Shown here: one piece after another, positions 8,748 to 17,250 of the stretch | How the letters are laid out: the number at the start of each line of letters is the position of its first letter | How positions within the stretch are numbered: position 1 is the first letter of the stretch | From: JAWXTK01 sp044433645 | GTDB lineage: Bacteria; Bacteroidota; Bacteroidia; Bacteroidales; Rikenellaceae | Length of the DNA: 53,320 bases | Direction of reading: 5' to 3' | NCBI GenBank assembly: GCA_044433645.1 | Contig: JAWXTK010000016.1 | Span: 1-53,320, forward strand | Position numbers and translations under genes: made by a program | The notes under the pieces: model-generated | Seen by the model: the letters and a program-made list of their open reading frames with translations, nothing else | Database searches by the model: none | Told to the model about the DNA's origin: nothing

Positions 8748-9554
8748 TTACTTTTTGCTATATTTTGTAAGTATGTCAACAAGTGTGATAGAACAATCTT
8801 CCATAGTAACAACTAGTGAGTCGATTTTAGCAACGATGTAGTTGTAGAAAAGTTGAAGAACTACCGCTGCAATCAAACCTGCAAGAGTTGTAAGAAGAGA
8901 TACTTTGATACCACCAGCCACAAGTGTTGGAGATACATCACCAGCTGCTTGGATAGAGTCAAACGCTCCAACCATACCAACTACAGTACCCATGAAACCA
9001 AGCATAGGAGAAAGTGCGATGAAAAGACCAACCCATGATAGACCACTTTCCATTTGACCTGTTTGAACTGAACCATAAGAAACTACAGTTTTTTCAACAA
9101 CGTCAATACCTTCGTCCATACGGCTAAGACCTTGGAAGAAAATACTAGCTACTGGACCACGTGCATTACGGCAAACTTCCATTGCAGCCTCAACGCCACC
9201 TTCTTCAAGAGCAGCCTCTACTGCAAGGATAAGTTTTTTGGTGTTGATAGTAGAAAGGTTAAGATACAAAATACGCTCAATAGCGATTGCAAGACCTAAG
9301 ATAAGACACAAAAGTACTGGAGCCATCCAACCTGCACCACCTTCAAGGAATTTTTGTTTCAAAGCTTGGTGCATAGGCACGCCACCTTCGATTTGAGTTT
9401 CTGGATCAAAATCTTCTGCAACGTCGCTAGATGCTAGAGAATCTGCTGCGATTTGCTCTGTAGCCTCAGCTTCTACGTCTTGCGCTGATGCACTCATTAC
9501 AGTACCTAAGCATAGGAAACTAGTTACTGATAAAATTAGAAAAAATTTTTTCAT
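8748..9554 (-). CDS. exbB: ExbB/TolQ/MotA-family proton channel
   Basis: This 268-residue protein has an N-terminal signal-like segment (1-24, ending ASA), an acidic linker (about 25-60), and then the three-helix MotA/TolQ/ExbB core: one helix around 76-98 with the ERILYL segment, a cytoplasmic domain, and two more helices around 175-200 and 215-240. The SPMLGFMGTVVGM stretch is the family signature. ExbB forms the proton-conducting ring that works with ExbD to energise TonB-dependent outer-membrane import, or related gliding or secretion motors. It is the first gene of the unit. A possible promoter box lies about 170 bases upstream, which would leave a long untranslated leader. Confidence 0.92.
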   Translation of the reverse strand: MKKFFLILSVTSFLCLGTVMSASAQDVEAEATEQIAADSLASSDVAEDFDPETQIEGGVPMHQALKQKFLEGGAGWMAPVLLCLILGLAIAIERILYLNLSTINTKKLILAVEAALEEGGVEAAMEVCRNARGPVASIFFQGLSRMDEGIDVVEKTVVSYGSVQTGQMESGLSWVGLFIALSPMLGFMGTVVGMVGAFDSIQAAGDVSPTLVAGGIKVSLLTTLAGLIAAVVLQLFYNYIVAKIDSLVVTMEDCSITLVDILTKYSKK

Positions 9555-9730
9555 AGTTAGGGATAAATTAATTAATAGTTATTTGTTTAAATTATTCTTA
9601 TTTATTTAAAATTATCATTAAATATTTGATTTACATCAACATAATTAGTCTAAAGAGTTCTTAAACTCCTAAAACATTGCGAAAAATACAAAAAATTTTT
9701 ATTAATCAAAACACTTTAACCGTAATTTAA

Positions 9731-9738
9731 CAAATCTA
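9731..9738 (-). promoter_or_regulatory. Possible -7 box upstream of exbB
   Basis: The minus strand reads TAGATTTG, a match to the Bacteroidetes TAnnTTTG consensus. No clear -33 TTTG lies at the usual distance, so support is moderate. If used, the exbB leader is about 170 bases, in a 219-base spacer that otherwise holds only AT-rich sequence. Confidence 0.35.
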
Positions 9739-9773
9739 TTTTGATTTTCTGTCATTTTTTGCTCTTTTTTTGC

Positions 9774-10961
9774 CTATAAATCGTCTAAACAGGCTAAAAT
9801 TATCTCGCAACAAGCCTCAACTTCGTCCTTTGAAATTATAAGTGGAGGCGAAATTCTAAAGGCCGTATCGCAAAACAAGAACCAATCAGACAAAATTCCA
9901 CGTCCTGCAAACATCTCCATCATAGCAAACATCTTGTCCGAACTGCCAAGTTCCACGGCCAAGAGCAAACCAACGCGCCTAATTTCTTTGACTCTGCTAT
10001 GATTCTTAAGCAAACTTTCAAACTTAGCGCCCATAGCCTCGGCATTTTCTAATAAATTATTATCCATGATATATTTCATAGACGCCATACCAGCTGCACA
10101 ACACACAGGGTGACCTCCAAAAGTAGAAATATGACCTAGAACAGGGTCTGAAGTGAATTTATTAAGTCTCTCGCGTGAGCTCACCACAGCCCCCAGTGGC
10201 ATACCACCCCCAAGTGCCTTAGCCAAAACAATAACATCGGGCGTTATAGAGAACTTTTGGCAGGCAAACATTGCTCCCGTGCGCCCAAATCCCATTTGCA
10301 CCTCATCAAAGATTAGAAGTGTGCCGGTTTTATCGCAACGCTCTCGTGCGGCCTCAAGGTAACCCTTAGCAGGCAACACTACCCCAGCCTCGCCCTGCAC
10401 TGGCTCAACTAAAAAGCAAGCTGTGCGCGAGGTGATAAGCTCTAAATCCTCAAAATTATTATATCTTATTTGCCTAACATCGGGAAGTAATGGCCTAAAA
10501 GAAGTTTTATACTCCTCGCCTCCCATAACGCTCAGTGCGCCATGAGTAGAACCATGATAGGCATTTAGGCATGAGATGATTTCTGTGCGTGAAGTGACTC
10601 TCTTAGCGAGTTTTAGTGCGATGTCTATAGATTCACCACCTGCCGATGCAAAATATACGCTATCTAGACCCTCTGGCATAGCATCGCATATCATCTTGGC
10701 GTATTGCACCTGGGGAGCTTCTATCATCTCGCCATAGACCATAATATGCATATATTTATCTACTTGATCCTTAACAGCCTGCGTAACGCAAGGGTTTGAA
10801 TGCCCCACATTACTAACAGACACACCCGAGATAAGATCAAAATAAGCCTTATTCTCGGGCGTATAAAAATACACACCTTCGCTGCGCTCAACCTCTATCA
10901 TCATGGGCGAGGGCGAAGTTTGCCCTACGTGGGCTAAAAATTGTTTTCTAAGAATATTCAT
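9774..10961 (-). CDS. PLP-dependent class III aminotransferase
   Basis: This 395-residue fold-type I PLP enzyme belongs to the acetylornithine/ornithine aminotransferase superfamily. The Schiff-base lysine is K248 in LAKALGGGMPLGA; the PLP-ring aspartate is D219 in IFDEVQMGFGRTG; SAGGES (106-111) forms the phosphate-binding turn, and the HGSTHGALS segment (136-144) is typical. It transfers an amino group between an amino acid and a keto acid in the cytoplasm; the substrate is not clear, and in many Bacteroidetes this group is annotated only as an aspartate aminotransferase family protein. It is monocistronic, between the exb operon and fimbrial locus 1. A TACCTTTG box ends only 6 bases before the ATG, suggesting a leaderless or nearly leaderless message. 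Confidence 0.88.
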   Translation of the reverse strand: MNILRKQFLAHVGQTSPSPMMIEVERSEGVYFYTPENKAYFDLISGVSVSNVGHSNPCVTQAVKDQVDKYMHIMVYGEMIEAPQVQYAKMICDAMPEGLDSVYFASAGGESIDIALKLAKRVTSRTEIISCLNAYHGSTHGALSVMGGEEYKTSFRPLLPDVRQIRYNNFEDLELITSRTACFLVEPVQGEAGVVLPAKGYLEAARERCDKTGTLLIFDEVQMGFGRTGAMFACQKFSITPDVIVLAKALGGGMPLGAVVSSRERLNKFTSDPVLGHISTFGGHPVCCAAGMASMKYIMDNNLLENAEAMGAKFESLLKNHSRVKEIRRVGLLLAVELGSSDKMFAMMEMFAGRGILSDWFLFCDTAFRISPPLIISKDEVEACCEIILACLDDL

Positions 10962-10967
10962 ACCTTA

Positions 10968-10975
10968 CAAAGGTA
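10968..10975 (-). promoter_or_regulatory. -7 promoter box of the aminotransferase gene
   Basis: The minus strand reads TACCTTTG, matching TAnnTTTG. Its last base is 6 bases from the A of the start codon at 10961, which places the expected transcript start at or next to the ATG. The -33 element is poor. Confidence 0.5.
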
Positions 10976-10986
10976 AAAAAATATTC

Positions 10987-13035
10987 TTATTCCATCACAC
11001 TTCTGACTGAAAATCCATAGCTACACGAATTATAATAAAGTGACACAGTACTAGAAGTAATTAACATAGTGCTAGCTTGGTAATAACTCTCAGGGGTTGA
11101 CGACCAATACACACCATAGGAAGCAAAGTTAAATAACGAACCCGTAGTAGTCTGCAAGTAACCCTGAACAGGATAAAATGCCGAATAGTTAGTTACGTTA
11201 GCCATGCTCTCTGATGTGCTATTTGCAGCATAATAACGCCCATAAGCCGTGCTATCCCACAAAAAATTATAAAGATAATCATCTGTATCATCAAAATCTT
11301 CCCACACCATATAATTAGGCACTTTCCACATTAGGGGCGAGGGGTCAAAGATAGATTTTTCGTCGCTCGCAACGCTCACATAGGGGTCAGCCCACACTTT
11401 CAGCTCACTGTCCGAGAACTCATATATTCCCCCACTATCATTTATCCAACTACTACTTGTAGAATAATATACAGGACACTGCACAGCCTCGCCCACCGTA
11501 AGCGAGCTAGAAGTGAGTGTTTGCGCATAAAAAGTAGCATTATTCCACACCACGCCCCCAGTATCGGTATAATCCTCAAACTTAGCTCCGTAGCCTGGGA
11601 AAGGGTCTTTGCGCCCAAATTGATAAAGCAACACGCCCTGGCCTGCGTTGGCGATATATTCATTAGTTAGCGCTCCTATATTTCTATCCATAACATATTT
11701 ATGCTCATAGCTAGCACCCTCATCCCACATGCTCCCACCATATTTTGCCACTGTGCCCACCTGGTTTTCGGGCACAAAATATTTATTCTCCTCACTAGGC
11801 GAGCAATTATAAGGGAAATAATCTGTAACCCAGAAGTGCCAACTCCACAAAATCACATCATCTAAGACCACAGCCACAACAATATTTCCATGATTAAAAT
11901 CTGCAGGCAGAGTGACTTTCATGGCCGAGCCCACATCGCTAGAAGAATAACCTGAGCTCACATTCTCGGCACTAAAACCTGCAAGAAAGCTAACATCGCT
12001 CCAGAGAATTTGCGCCGACCAATTCTCTCTATTATTATTTCTTAGGCGCTTAGTTCTGTCTTGCTCGTAGCCACCATTCCACCAAAATTCATTTACTCTA
12101 TCCTCAACAGGTATGTAATATTCTCTTAAAGAGGATGTTGGGTTTAAGATATAGCAATTCGACGAGGGCATGGAGGTGTAATCGCCATTATAGGGAATAG
12201 TTGGCAGAGGGTCGATTAAAGGAGTTGAGTTAAACACTAACTCATAATTATATTTTTCGCCTGCGCTCCACTTAGAGCCCTGTTCAAAGCTTAAAACATA
12301 GTCCTCGCCCGTAGACATAGTAACCACTAATTGGGCATCAGAGCTGAGCGTTTGGGGCAACATCATAAGATAGCCGTCAGTCTGCATAAGCGAGGTGGAA
12401 GTGTCAGTTATAGTAATATTTTGGCTAATGCCCGAGTAAAATTCATCGCTACTTTCATCATCAGTTTGCCACTCAAAATCCTGCCCATTAAAACTTAAAA
12501 CTCCACTAACCGAGATATTTTTAACACCTACGCTCGATATGGTAGCATCGCTAGAGCCACTTACACTAAAACTTATAGCAGCCAAAGTATGAGTAAGACT
12601 CAAGTTTACAACCTCGCCCTTAGAACCACTCGCAAAGTCTGAAATCATTAAGTCAGGTTGCAGAGCCACATCGCTAGGCACACTATAACTAAGAATTAAT
12701 TCGCTGTCCGTGCACTGTAAAACCTCCAGGCCATTATCAGAATTGGCATAGGGCGAGTAAGCTATAAAATCCAGCTCACCTGTAGATGGGTAATATTCTC
12801 TTGGCGAAAAACTCCACATATTGTCTACACGCACCAGATGCCTATCTTCTAAATAAATCGTCCCTTGATTAAAGGCAAAAACGGCCATAGAACTTAGCTC
12901 ATTTTCATAATTTATAGGTGTTCCGCGAGTTAATTCGCTCAACGAAAAACAAATTTCATTAACGCTTACAATTTCTTGCATCTCAGTAACACACCCATAA
13001 ATAAACACACAAAAACCAAGGAAATATTTTTTCAT
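10987..13035 (-). CDS. Fimbrillin-family lipoprotein with C-terminal FISUMP/DUF1566-like domain (tip-like)
   Basis: This protein has about 682 residues from the ATG at 13035. The frame continues upstream to 13131 but would run into the preceding gene and bury the lipoprotein signal, so the internal start is preferred. Residues 1-15 form a short lipoprotein signal with C15. A candidate processing arginine, R37 in LTRG, follows. Residues about 35-270 show the fimbrillin-like pattern (FIAYSPYAN, LSLTHTLAAISF). A middle region contains a WSWHFWVTDY block. The C-terminal 250 residues contain VMDRNIGA, LYQFGRKDPFPG, YWSST and a final GFSVRSV, resembling the FISUMP/DUF1566 adhesin-like domain. As the last and largest gene of locus 1 it is a good candidate for the pilus tip or accessory adhesin; that is inference from order and architecture. 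Confidence 0.8.
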   Translation of the reverse strand: MKKYFLGFCVFIYGCVTEMQEIVSVNEICFSLSELTRGTPINYENELSSMAVFAFNQGTIYLEDRHLVRVDNMWSFSPREYYPSTGELDFIAYSPYANSDNGLEVLQCTDSELILSYSVPSDVALQPDLMISDFASGSKGEVVNLSLTHTLAAISFSVSGSSDATISSVGVKNISVSGVLSFNGQDFEWQTDDESSDEFYSGISQNITITDTSTSLMQTDGYLMMLPQTLSSDAQLVVTMSTGEDYVLSFEQGSKWSAGEKYNYELVFNSTPLIDPLPTIPYNGDYTSMPSSNCYILNPTSSLREYYIPVEDRVNEFWWNGGYEQDRTKRLRNNNRENWSAQILWSDVSFLAGFSAENVSSGYSSSDVGSAMKVTLPADFNHGNIVVAVVLDDVILWSWHFWVTDYFPYNCSPSEENKYFVPENQVGTVAKYGGSMWDEGASYEHKYVMDRNIGALTNEYIANAGQGVLLYQFGRKDPFPGYGAKFEDYTDTGGVVWNNATFYAQTLTSSSLTVGEAVQCPVYYSTSSSWINDSGGIYEFSDSELKVWADPYVSVASDEKSIFDPSPLMWKVPNYMVWEDFDDTDDYLYNFLWDSTAYGRYYAANSTSESMANVTNYSAFYPVQGYLQTTTGSLFNFASYGVYWSSTPESYYQASTMLITSSTVSLYYNSCSYGFSVRSVME

Positions 13036-13097
13036 AAAAAACCTTAAAAAATTTTGCACCCATGAGCAGACATTCAACCACTCATAGGCTAAAAAAA

Positions 13098-14237
13098 CTA
13101 CATATTTAAACTGCCCGAACTCGCAGCCCAAGCATTAACCGAAGTTGTGAAAGTAATAGGATAAATCATCTCCACAGCGTCGTCATCATCGCCCTCAGGG
13201 TCGTAACCACCACCTCCCGAGGTAGAATTGTCTGCTGCAAAAACTATGCTATATGTAACTTTTGTGGCTGCATCCCATGTTATATCATTGCTCGAAATTG
13301 GCAAAGCTGTCTTAGCGTAACTATCCTCAGAGCCTATTAAATAGGTCTTTTGAGAGTCTGTTTCATTATATAATTTACAGCTAATAAGCACATAAGCGCC
13401 CTCGCCTTCTCGCAAAGTATCAGTCACATTATCAAGCCCATTCCACGGCGTAAAAGTCTGAGGTATAAGCATTAAGATATCATCCTGAGAGGAGGTTAAA
13501 TCCACAGCCGTGTTGCCTATGATCGTATCTGCGATTATGCTAGCAAAGTACTGCTCATTGGTGTTTTGGCCACTCCAACCACTTACGGCCGAGAAATCTC
13601 CCACTGAACTCACATTACCCACAGCTATGCTCTCAATTTGAACATATAAATTAGTCTGAGCCGTTGAAACCTCAAAATTAATTTGCGTAAGCGCGTGATT
13701 AAACACCAAAGTAAGCTCACCCGAGGACACAGAACTAGAGCTAGAAGTTACGTCAGTCTCGTAGGCATACATAAAATCCTCCTGAGATGTAATATCACTA
13801 GGAACGGTAAAATCTGTTATCACCAAATCATCAGAGCTAACAGCCAAAGTACCTCCACGAAAAGAGCCGTCAAAGGGCGAGTAGGCATAAAAATTTAGGG
13901 TCTCGCCCGTAGTTGGCCAATACTTAGAATCTGAGTTATCGGCATAGTCCCAATCCGTGTCGTAGACTATCTGCGCGCCCTCACTCGCATCACCCATATA
14001 AGCCGAGGTACTAACACTAGAAATATAGGCCGTAACCCCAAAATCATTTGAGGCCGACGAAAAATCTGTGTTACCCACTATGGGCGAACCTTTAGATATG
14101 GTTGCATAACCACTAAAACCTATAGTACCGCTTATAGTGCTCTCATCAGCACCCGTTTCAACTTTTTCGCTCATGCAACCCACAACAGCTACACCAAGAG
14201 CTAACAAAGCCACTAAATACTTGTTTTTTGTTTTCAT
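13098..14237 (-). CDS. Fimbrillin-family lipoprotein (probable shaft pilin of locus 1)
   Basis: This 379-residue protein has a lipoprotein signal peptide and lipid cysteine C21 (VVGC). It then has the fimbrillin layout: a variable N-terminal strand, LNFYAYSPF around residue 110, LTLVFNHALTQINFEV around 175, a LMLIPQTF segment around 255, and a C-terminal part with a VTYSIVF strand. Type V pilins are exported as lipoproteins, cut by a trypsin-like protease in the N-terminal strand and polymerised by strand exchange. At the equivalent place there is a lysine (K49 in ISKGSP) instead of the usual arginine. It lies 31 bases after the DUF5119-like gene and 62 before the tip-like gene. Confidence 0.85.
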   Translation of the reverse strand: MKTKNKYLVALLALGVAVVGCMSEKVETGADESTISGTIGFSGYATISKGSPIVGNTDFSSASNDFGVTAYISSVSTSAYMGDASEGAQIVYDTDWDYADNSDSKYWPTTGETLNFYAYSPFDGSFRGGTLAVSSDDLVITDFTVPSDITSQEDFMYAYETDVTSSSSSVSSGELTLVFNHALTQINFEVSTAQTNLYVQIESIAVGNVSSVGDFSAVSGWSGQNTNEQYFASIIADTIIGNTAVDLTSSQDDILMLIPQTFTPWNGLDNVTDTLREGEGAYVLISCKLYNETDSQKTYLIGSEDSYAKTALPISSNDITWDAATKVTYSIVFAADNSTSGGGGYDPEGDDDDAVEMIYPITFTTSVNAWAASSGSLNM

Positions 14238-14268
14238 AATTAATCTTTTTTTTTATTTAAAATAAGAA

Positions 14269-15249
14269 CTACAAGTGCAGTTCAAAGAATTTTTCTTCCC
14301 ACTGCTCAACATCAGTGTTAAATGCCCCCGAATCGCTACTGTCACCCCCTATGCTCTCAGGCAATGTGGTCTCAACGCTTATGGTTTTATCCACAAAACT
14401 TGCTGCTCGCGAGAGATTTTCCTCGGCAATTTGCTCAGTTACGTCAAACACTTCGGTATATTCGCTCCCGTCAATTAAGGTAAATGTTAAATCCATTAAA
14501 TAGGTGGCATCACTATCATCTAGCAAGCCAAAATTTGAGAACTCGGCCGTAACCGTGCCCGAGGAGGTGGAATTATCATCATAAACCAAGGTTTCAAAAA
14601 TTATAGAATGTTTAACTAGCGAATTATCTGAACTCTCTTGGCCTATTAAATATCCCCCCGAGAGATGTTCAAAAACTATTGTTGGATAGCCCGAGGCATA
14701 TTGTAAACCCTCGACATGCACGCTCACATAATAATTATAAACCCTGCGCGTCATCACCACATTTTGGCTATAAACCTCGCTTGAGGAGGTGATATTTTCC
14801 TTGGATGTATAATAACTACTATTTGAGGAGCTCAAGGCAAGGGAACTTAACTTAGCCGTTGCCAAAAAATCAGGATTTTCGACTACGGCCTCGCTTGTGG
14901 CCTTACTCACGGCGGCATCTACACTGGTTGCTGTGAGTGTTGAGATGTGGTCTATGTTGGTGAATTCTAGGTATTCATGCTCCTGGTCCGAATCATTAAA
15001 GAGCACTATATCGTATTCTCCCTCGGGAAGCGTGAAAGTCAAAGTATCGGTAGCTGTGAAAGGAGCATAACTTCTAAACAACTCACCGTCAGCATAATAC
15101 ACCAACACACTAACCCCATTAGGGTCTATATCCGAGCTAGACCAATCTACATAAAGCTCTAAAGTAAGTTCACCACCAGCCTCATAATAAAGCTCATCTC
15201 TTTTGCAGGAGAGCAACACGAAAATCAATAAAATCAAGTATATCCTCAT
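14269..15249 (-). CDS. DUF5119-like lipoprotein of fimbrial locus 1 (anchor/assembly candidate)
   Basis: This 326-residue protein has a short lipoprotein signal and lipid cysteine C15 (LLSC). An opening segment, LELYVDWSSSDIDPNGVSV, is followed by LPEGEYDIVLFND, matching the pattern of DUF5119 proteins that sit next to fimbrillins in Bacteroides. The remainder is Ser/Thr-rich beta-type sequence. Its start overlaps the stop of the OmpA-DUF3575 gene by four bases (ATGA type), so translation is coupled. By position it corresponds to the anchor or assembly lipoproteins (FimB/Mfa2-like) of type V pili, but sequence relationship to Mfa2 is not evident to me; the role is inference. No Arg-Ala processing site is obvious, consistent with a non-polymerising part. 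Confidence 0.75.
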   Translation of the reverse strand: MRIYLILLIFVLLSCKRDELYYEAGGELTLELYVDWSSSDIDPNGVSVLVYYADGELFRSYAPFTATDTLTFTLPEGEYDIVLFNDSDQEHEYLEFTNIDHISTLTATSVDAAVSKATSEAVVENPDFLATAKLSSLALSSSNSSYYTSKENITSSSEVYSQNVVMTRRVYNYYVSVHVEGLQYASGYPTIVFEHLSGGYLIGQESSDNSLVKHSIIFETLVYDDNSTSSGTVTAEFSNFGLLDDSDATYLMDLTFTLIDGSEYTEVFDVTEQIAEENLSRAASFVDKTISVETTLPESIGGDSSDSGAFNTDVEQWEEKFFELHL

Positions 15250-16340
15250 CTTCGTGCGCTATTTATCATCCATACCAAAGAAACTCGCGCCCTAGTTACC
15301 CCAAACCAATTAATTGAGCTAGTTTGCCAGGGGTAAGACACCACCTTAATATCACCGTAATTTTCGGCAAAGAGGTCTGTATATTTTTCTTGCTTAGTGT
15401 GCAGGTAGCCAAGTGCTAATTGATACTCTAGCCTTAAATTTTTAGCTATAGCGTGGGCATAACCACCCGTTAGCGATAGGTCAAAAAACCTACCCTGCAC
15501 ACCTTTTTGACTGAAAATCTGAAAGTCATAAAGCCCATATCCTCCCATAAATCCTACATTCCAACCCTGCATAATTTCACGGCGAGACCTATCCCCCAGC
15601 CAATAATTCACCCCAAAATGAAAGGCACGCATTTGCAGAGTAAAATCCCCTGAAGGGCTACTCCACCACGGAAAAATAAATTCCGTAGCCAAACTAATTC
15701 TCTGACTAATAGGCACTTCTAGCTCAATATTTACAAGGGTCAATAAATCATACAAAAGGTTGGTTTTGATAGCAAATAAAGGTTTTAATTGCTGGGGCTC
15801 AGCTGCAAAATAATACAAGCTAACCACCTGCTCACGCTTAGGCTTAAAATCACAATCAACAGAGCAGGTTCTAAGGCTAGGATATACATACTTATATATA
15901 TAGGAGTAAATCTCGCCCCCACGAAAATTTTTAAGCAATGAAATATCGCGCTTAGCAATACACTCTAGCACCTCGGCCTTAAAGGGCACATCATACAAAT
16001 AAACCAACTGTTCAAACCTCGGCCAATCAACCCTAGAGCTATAACTTAGAAACAGACTATCAGATAAAGAAAATTCTTGGATTAAAAATTGCTTAACACT
16101 CTTAGCCCTAGCAAAGGAAAGCGTGTCGTTAAGCATTGCGCTCCCCTCGGGCGAGGTGTTAGAATAGAGTTGTATTTGCGTTAGCTCACTAATATCTATA
16201 CTTTTAAAATATTCTTTTATCTTTTCTCGCTCACTTTCTTCCAGCGAAGAACTCCCCTGAGGGAAATCAACCACCAGCGAAAAGGCATAAATATGCTCTA
16301 AAGAAAAGATTATAATAAGAAAAACTAAATATTTTTTCAT
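15246..16340 (-). CDS. OmpA-like/DUF3575 outer-membrane protein of fimbrial locus 1
   Basis: This 364-residue protein has a signal peptide (about 1-19). Residues about 25-105 resemble an OmpA-like peptidoglycan-associated fold (IQLYSNTSPEGS, LSFARAKSVKQFL). Residues about 185-364 form a DUF3575-type outer membrane barrel with KTNLLYDLLTLVNIELEVPI, alternating aromatic strands and a C-terminal strand. It is the first gene of locus 1 and probably sits in the outer membrane, supporting pilus anchoring or assembly; this role is inferred from its constant association with DUF5119 and fimbrillin genes. Its counterpart in locus 2 begins at 30163. The 93-base spacer upstream is shared with the divergent SDR gene; I see no good box for this gene. 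Confidence 0.82.
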   Translation of the reverse strand: MKKYLVFLIIIFSLEHIYAFSLVVDFPQGSSSLEESEREKIKEYFKSIDISELTQIQLYSNTSPEGSAMLNDTLSFARAKSVKQFLIQEFSLSDSLFLSYSSRVDWPRFEQLVYLYDVPFKAEVLECIAKRDISLLKNFRGGEIYSYIYKYVYPSLRTCSVDCDFKPKREQVVSLYYFAAEPQQLKPLFAIKTNLLYDLLTLVNIELEVPISQRISLATEFIFPWWSSPSGDFTLQMRAFHFGVNYWLGDRSRREIMQGWNVGFMGGYGLYDFQIFSQKGVQGRFFDLSLTGGYAHAIAKNLRLEYQLALGYLHTKQEKYTDLFAENYGDIKVVSYPWQTSSINWFGVTRARVSLVWMINSARR

Positions 16341-16398
16341 CCTAAAAAGCGTGTTTACTAGCTCTTTTAGGCAAGAATCATACCACCAAAAGAATGAT

Positions 16399-16429
16399 TT
16401 TGAAATAAAAGATATTTGTTGTATATTTG
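16399..16429 (+). promoter_or_regulatory. Bacteroidetes-type promoter of the SDR gene
   Basis: TTTG (16399-16402), a 19-base spacer, then TATATTTG (16422-16429) is a full match to the -33/-7 consensus. The -7 box ends 4 bases before the SDR start codon at 16434, so the transcript should begin at or next to the ATG. Confidence 0.75.
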
Positions 16430-16433
16430 TGAT

Positions 16434-17198
16434 ATGAAAAAATCTGCACTAATCACAGGAGCATCATCAGGCATAGGCCAGGCTACGGCAAGAATACTTG
16501 CCCAGGCAGGTTATAACCTTGTGCTAACAGCTCGCAGGGCTATTAACATACGTGAGCTTAAGCGCGAGATAGAGGCTACTTTCCCCGAGTGTGAGGTGCT
16601 TTCGCTGAGTTTTGATATCAGAGACAAACTGCAATGCGAGGCAGCACTAGAGAACCTTCCAGAGGAATTTAGAACCATAGACCTACTCATCAACAATGCA
16701 GGCCTAGCAGCTGGTTTTGAGCATATTAGCCAGGGAGATACCAATGATTGGGATGCTATGATAGACACTAACATCAAGGGTTTATTATACGTTTCCAAAA
16801 TAATTTCTAACAAAATGATAGACCAAGGTTATGGTCATATTATCAACATAGGTTCAATAGCTGGAGTGCAGCCTTACGAGAACGGAACAGTATATTGCGC
16901 CTCAAAACACGCTGTGCACGCACTGAGCCAAGGCATGAGAATAGACCTTCTAGAGCACGGGATTAAAGTTACGGAGATACGTCCAGGCATGGTAGAAACC
17001 GAATTTTCGCTAGTGAGATTTCAGGGTGATTTGGAGCGCGCCAAACAAGTCTACGAGGGCATAGAGCCTCTGTGTGCTGATGATATTGCCGACACAATTT
17101 TGTGGGTAAGCGAGCAGCCCGAGCACGTGAACATTAACGAGATAGAGATTATGCCCACCTATCAGGCTAACTCTTTTTACACCCACCGTAAACAATAA
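16434..17198 (+). CDS. Short-chain dehydrogenase/reductase (YdfG-like)
   Basis: This classical SDR has 254 residues from the ATG at 16434. The frame opens at 16416, but that codon lies inside the promoter, so the downstream start is chosen. The NAD(P)-binding TGASSGIG is at 8-15, NNAG at 87-90, and the catalytic tetrad N113, S141, Y154 and K158 (in YCASK) is complete. The whole-length pattern, ending near an EIMPT block, resembles the YdfG family of NADP-dependent 3-hydroxy acid dehydrogenases (serine, threonine and related substrates). It is a cytoplasmic oxidoreductase; the exact substrate is not proven. It is divergent from fimbrial locus 1 and followed after 52 bases by the zinc peptidase gene, possibly in one transcript. 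Confidence 0.88.
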   Translation: MKKSALITGASSGIGQATARILAQAGYNLVLTARRAINIRELKREIEATFPECEVLSLSFDIRDKLQCEAALENLPEEFRTIDLLINNAGLAAGFEHISQGDTNDWDAMIDTNIKGLLYVSKIISNKMIDQGYGHIINIGSIAGVQPYENGTVYCASKHAVHALSQGMRIDLLEHGIKVTEIRPGMVETEFSLVRFQGDLERAKQVYEGIEPLCADDIADTILWVSEQPEHVNINEIEIMPTYQANSFYTHRKQ

Positions 17199-17250
17199 AA
17201 ATTTGAGCTAATACGTTAGCTAAGCAAGACAAACGAAAATTCAAGACAAA

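Noticed and set aside
13036..13131. N-terminal extension of the locus 1 tip-like protein
   Set aside because: It would overlap the preceding fimbrillin gene by 34 bases and hide the lipoprotein signal beginning at 13035.
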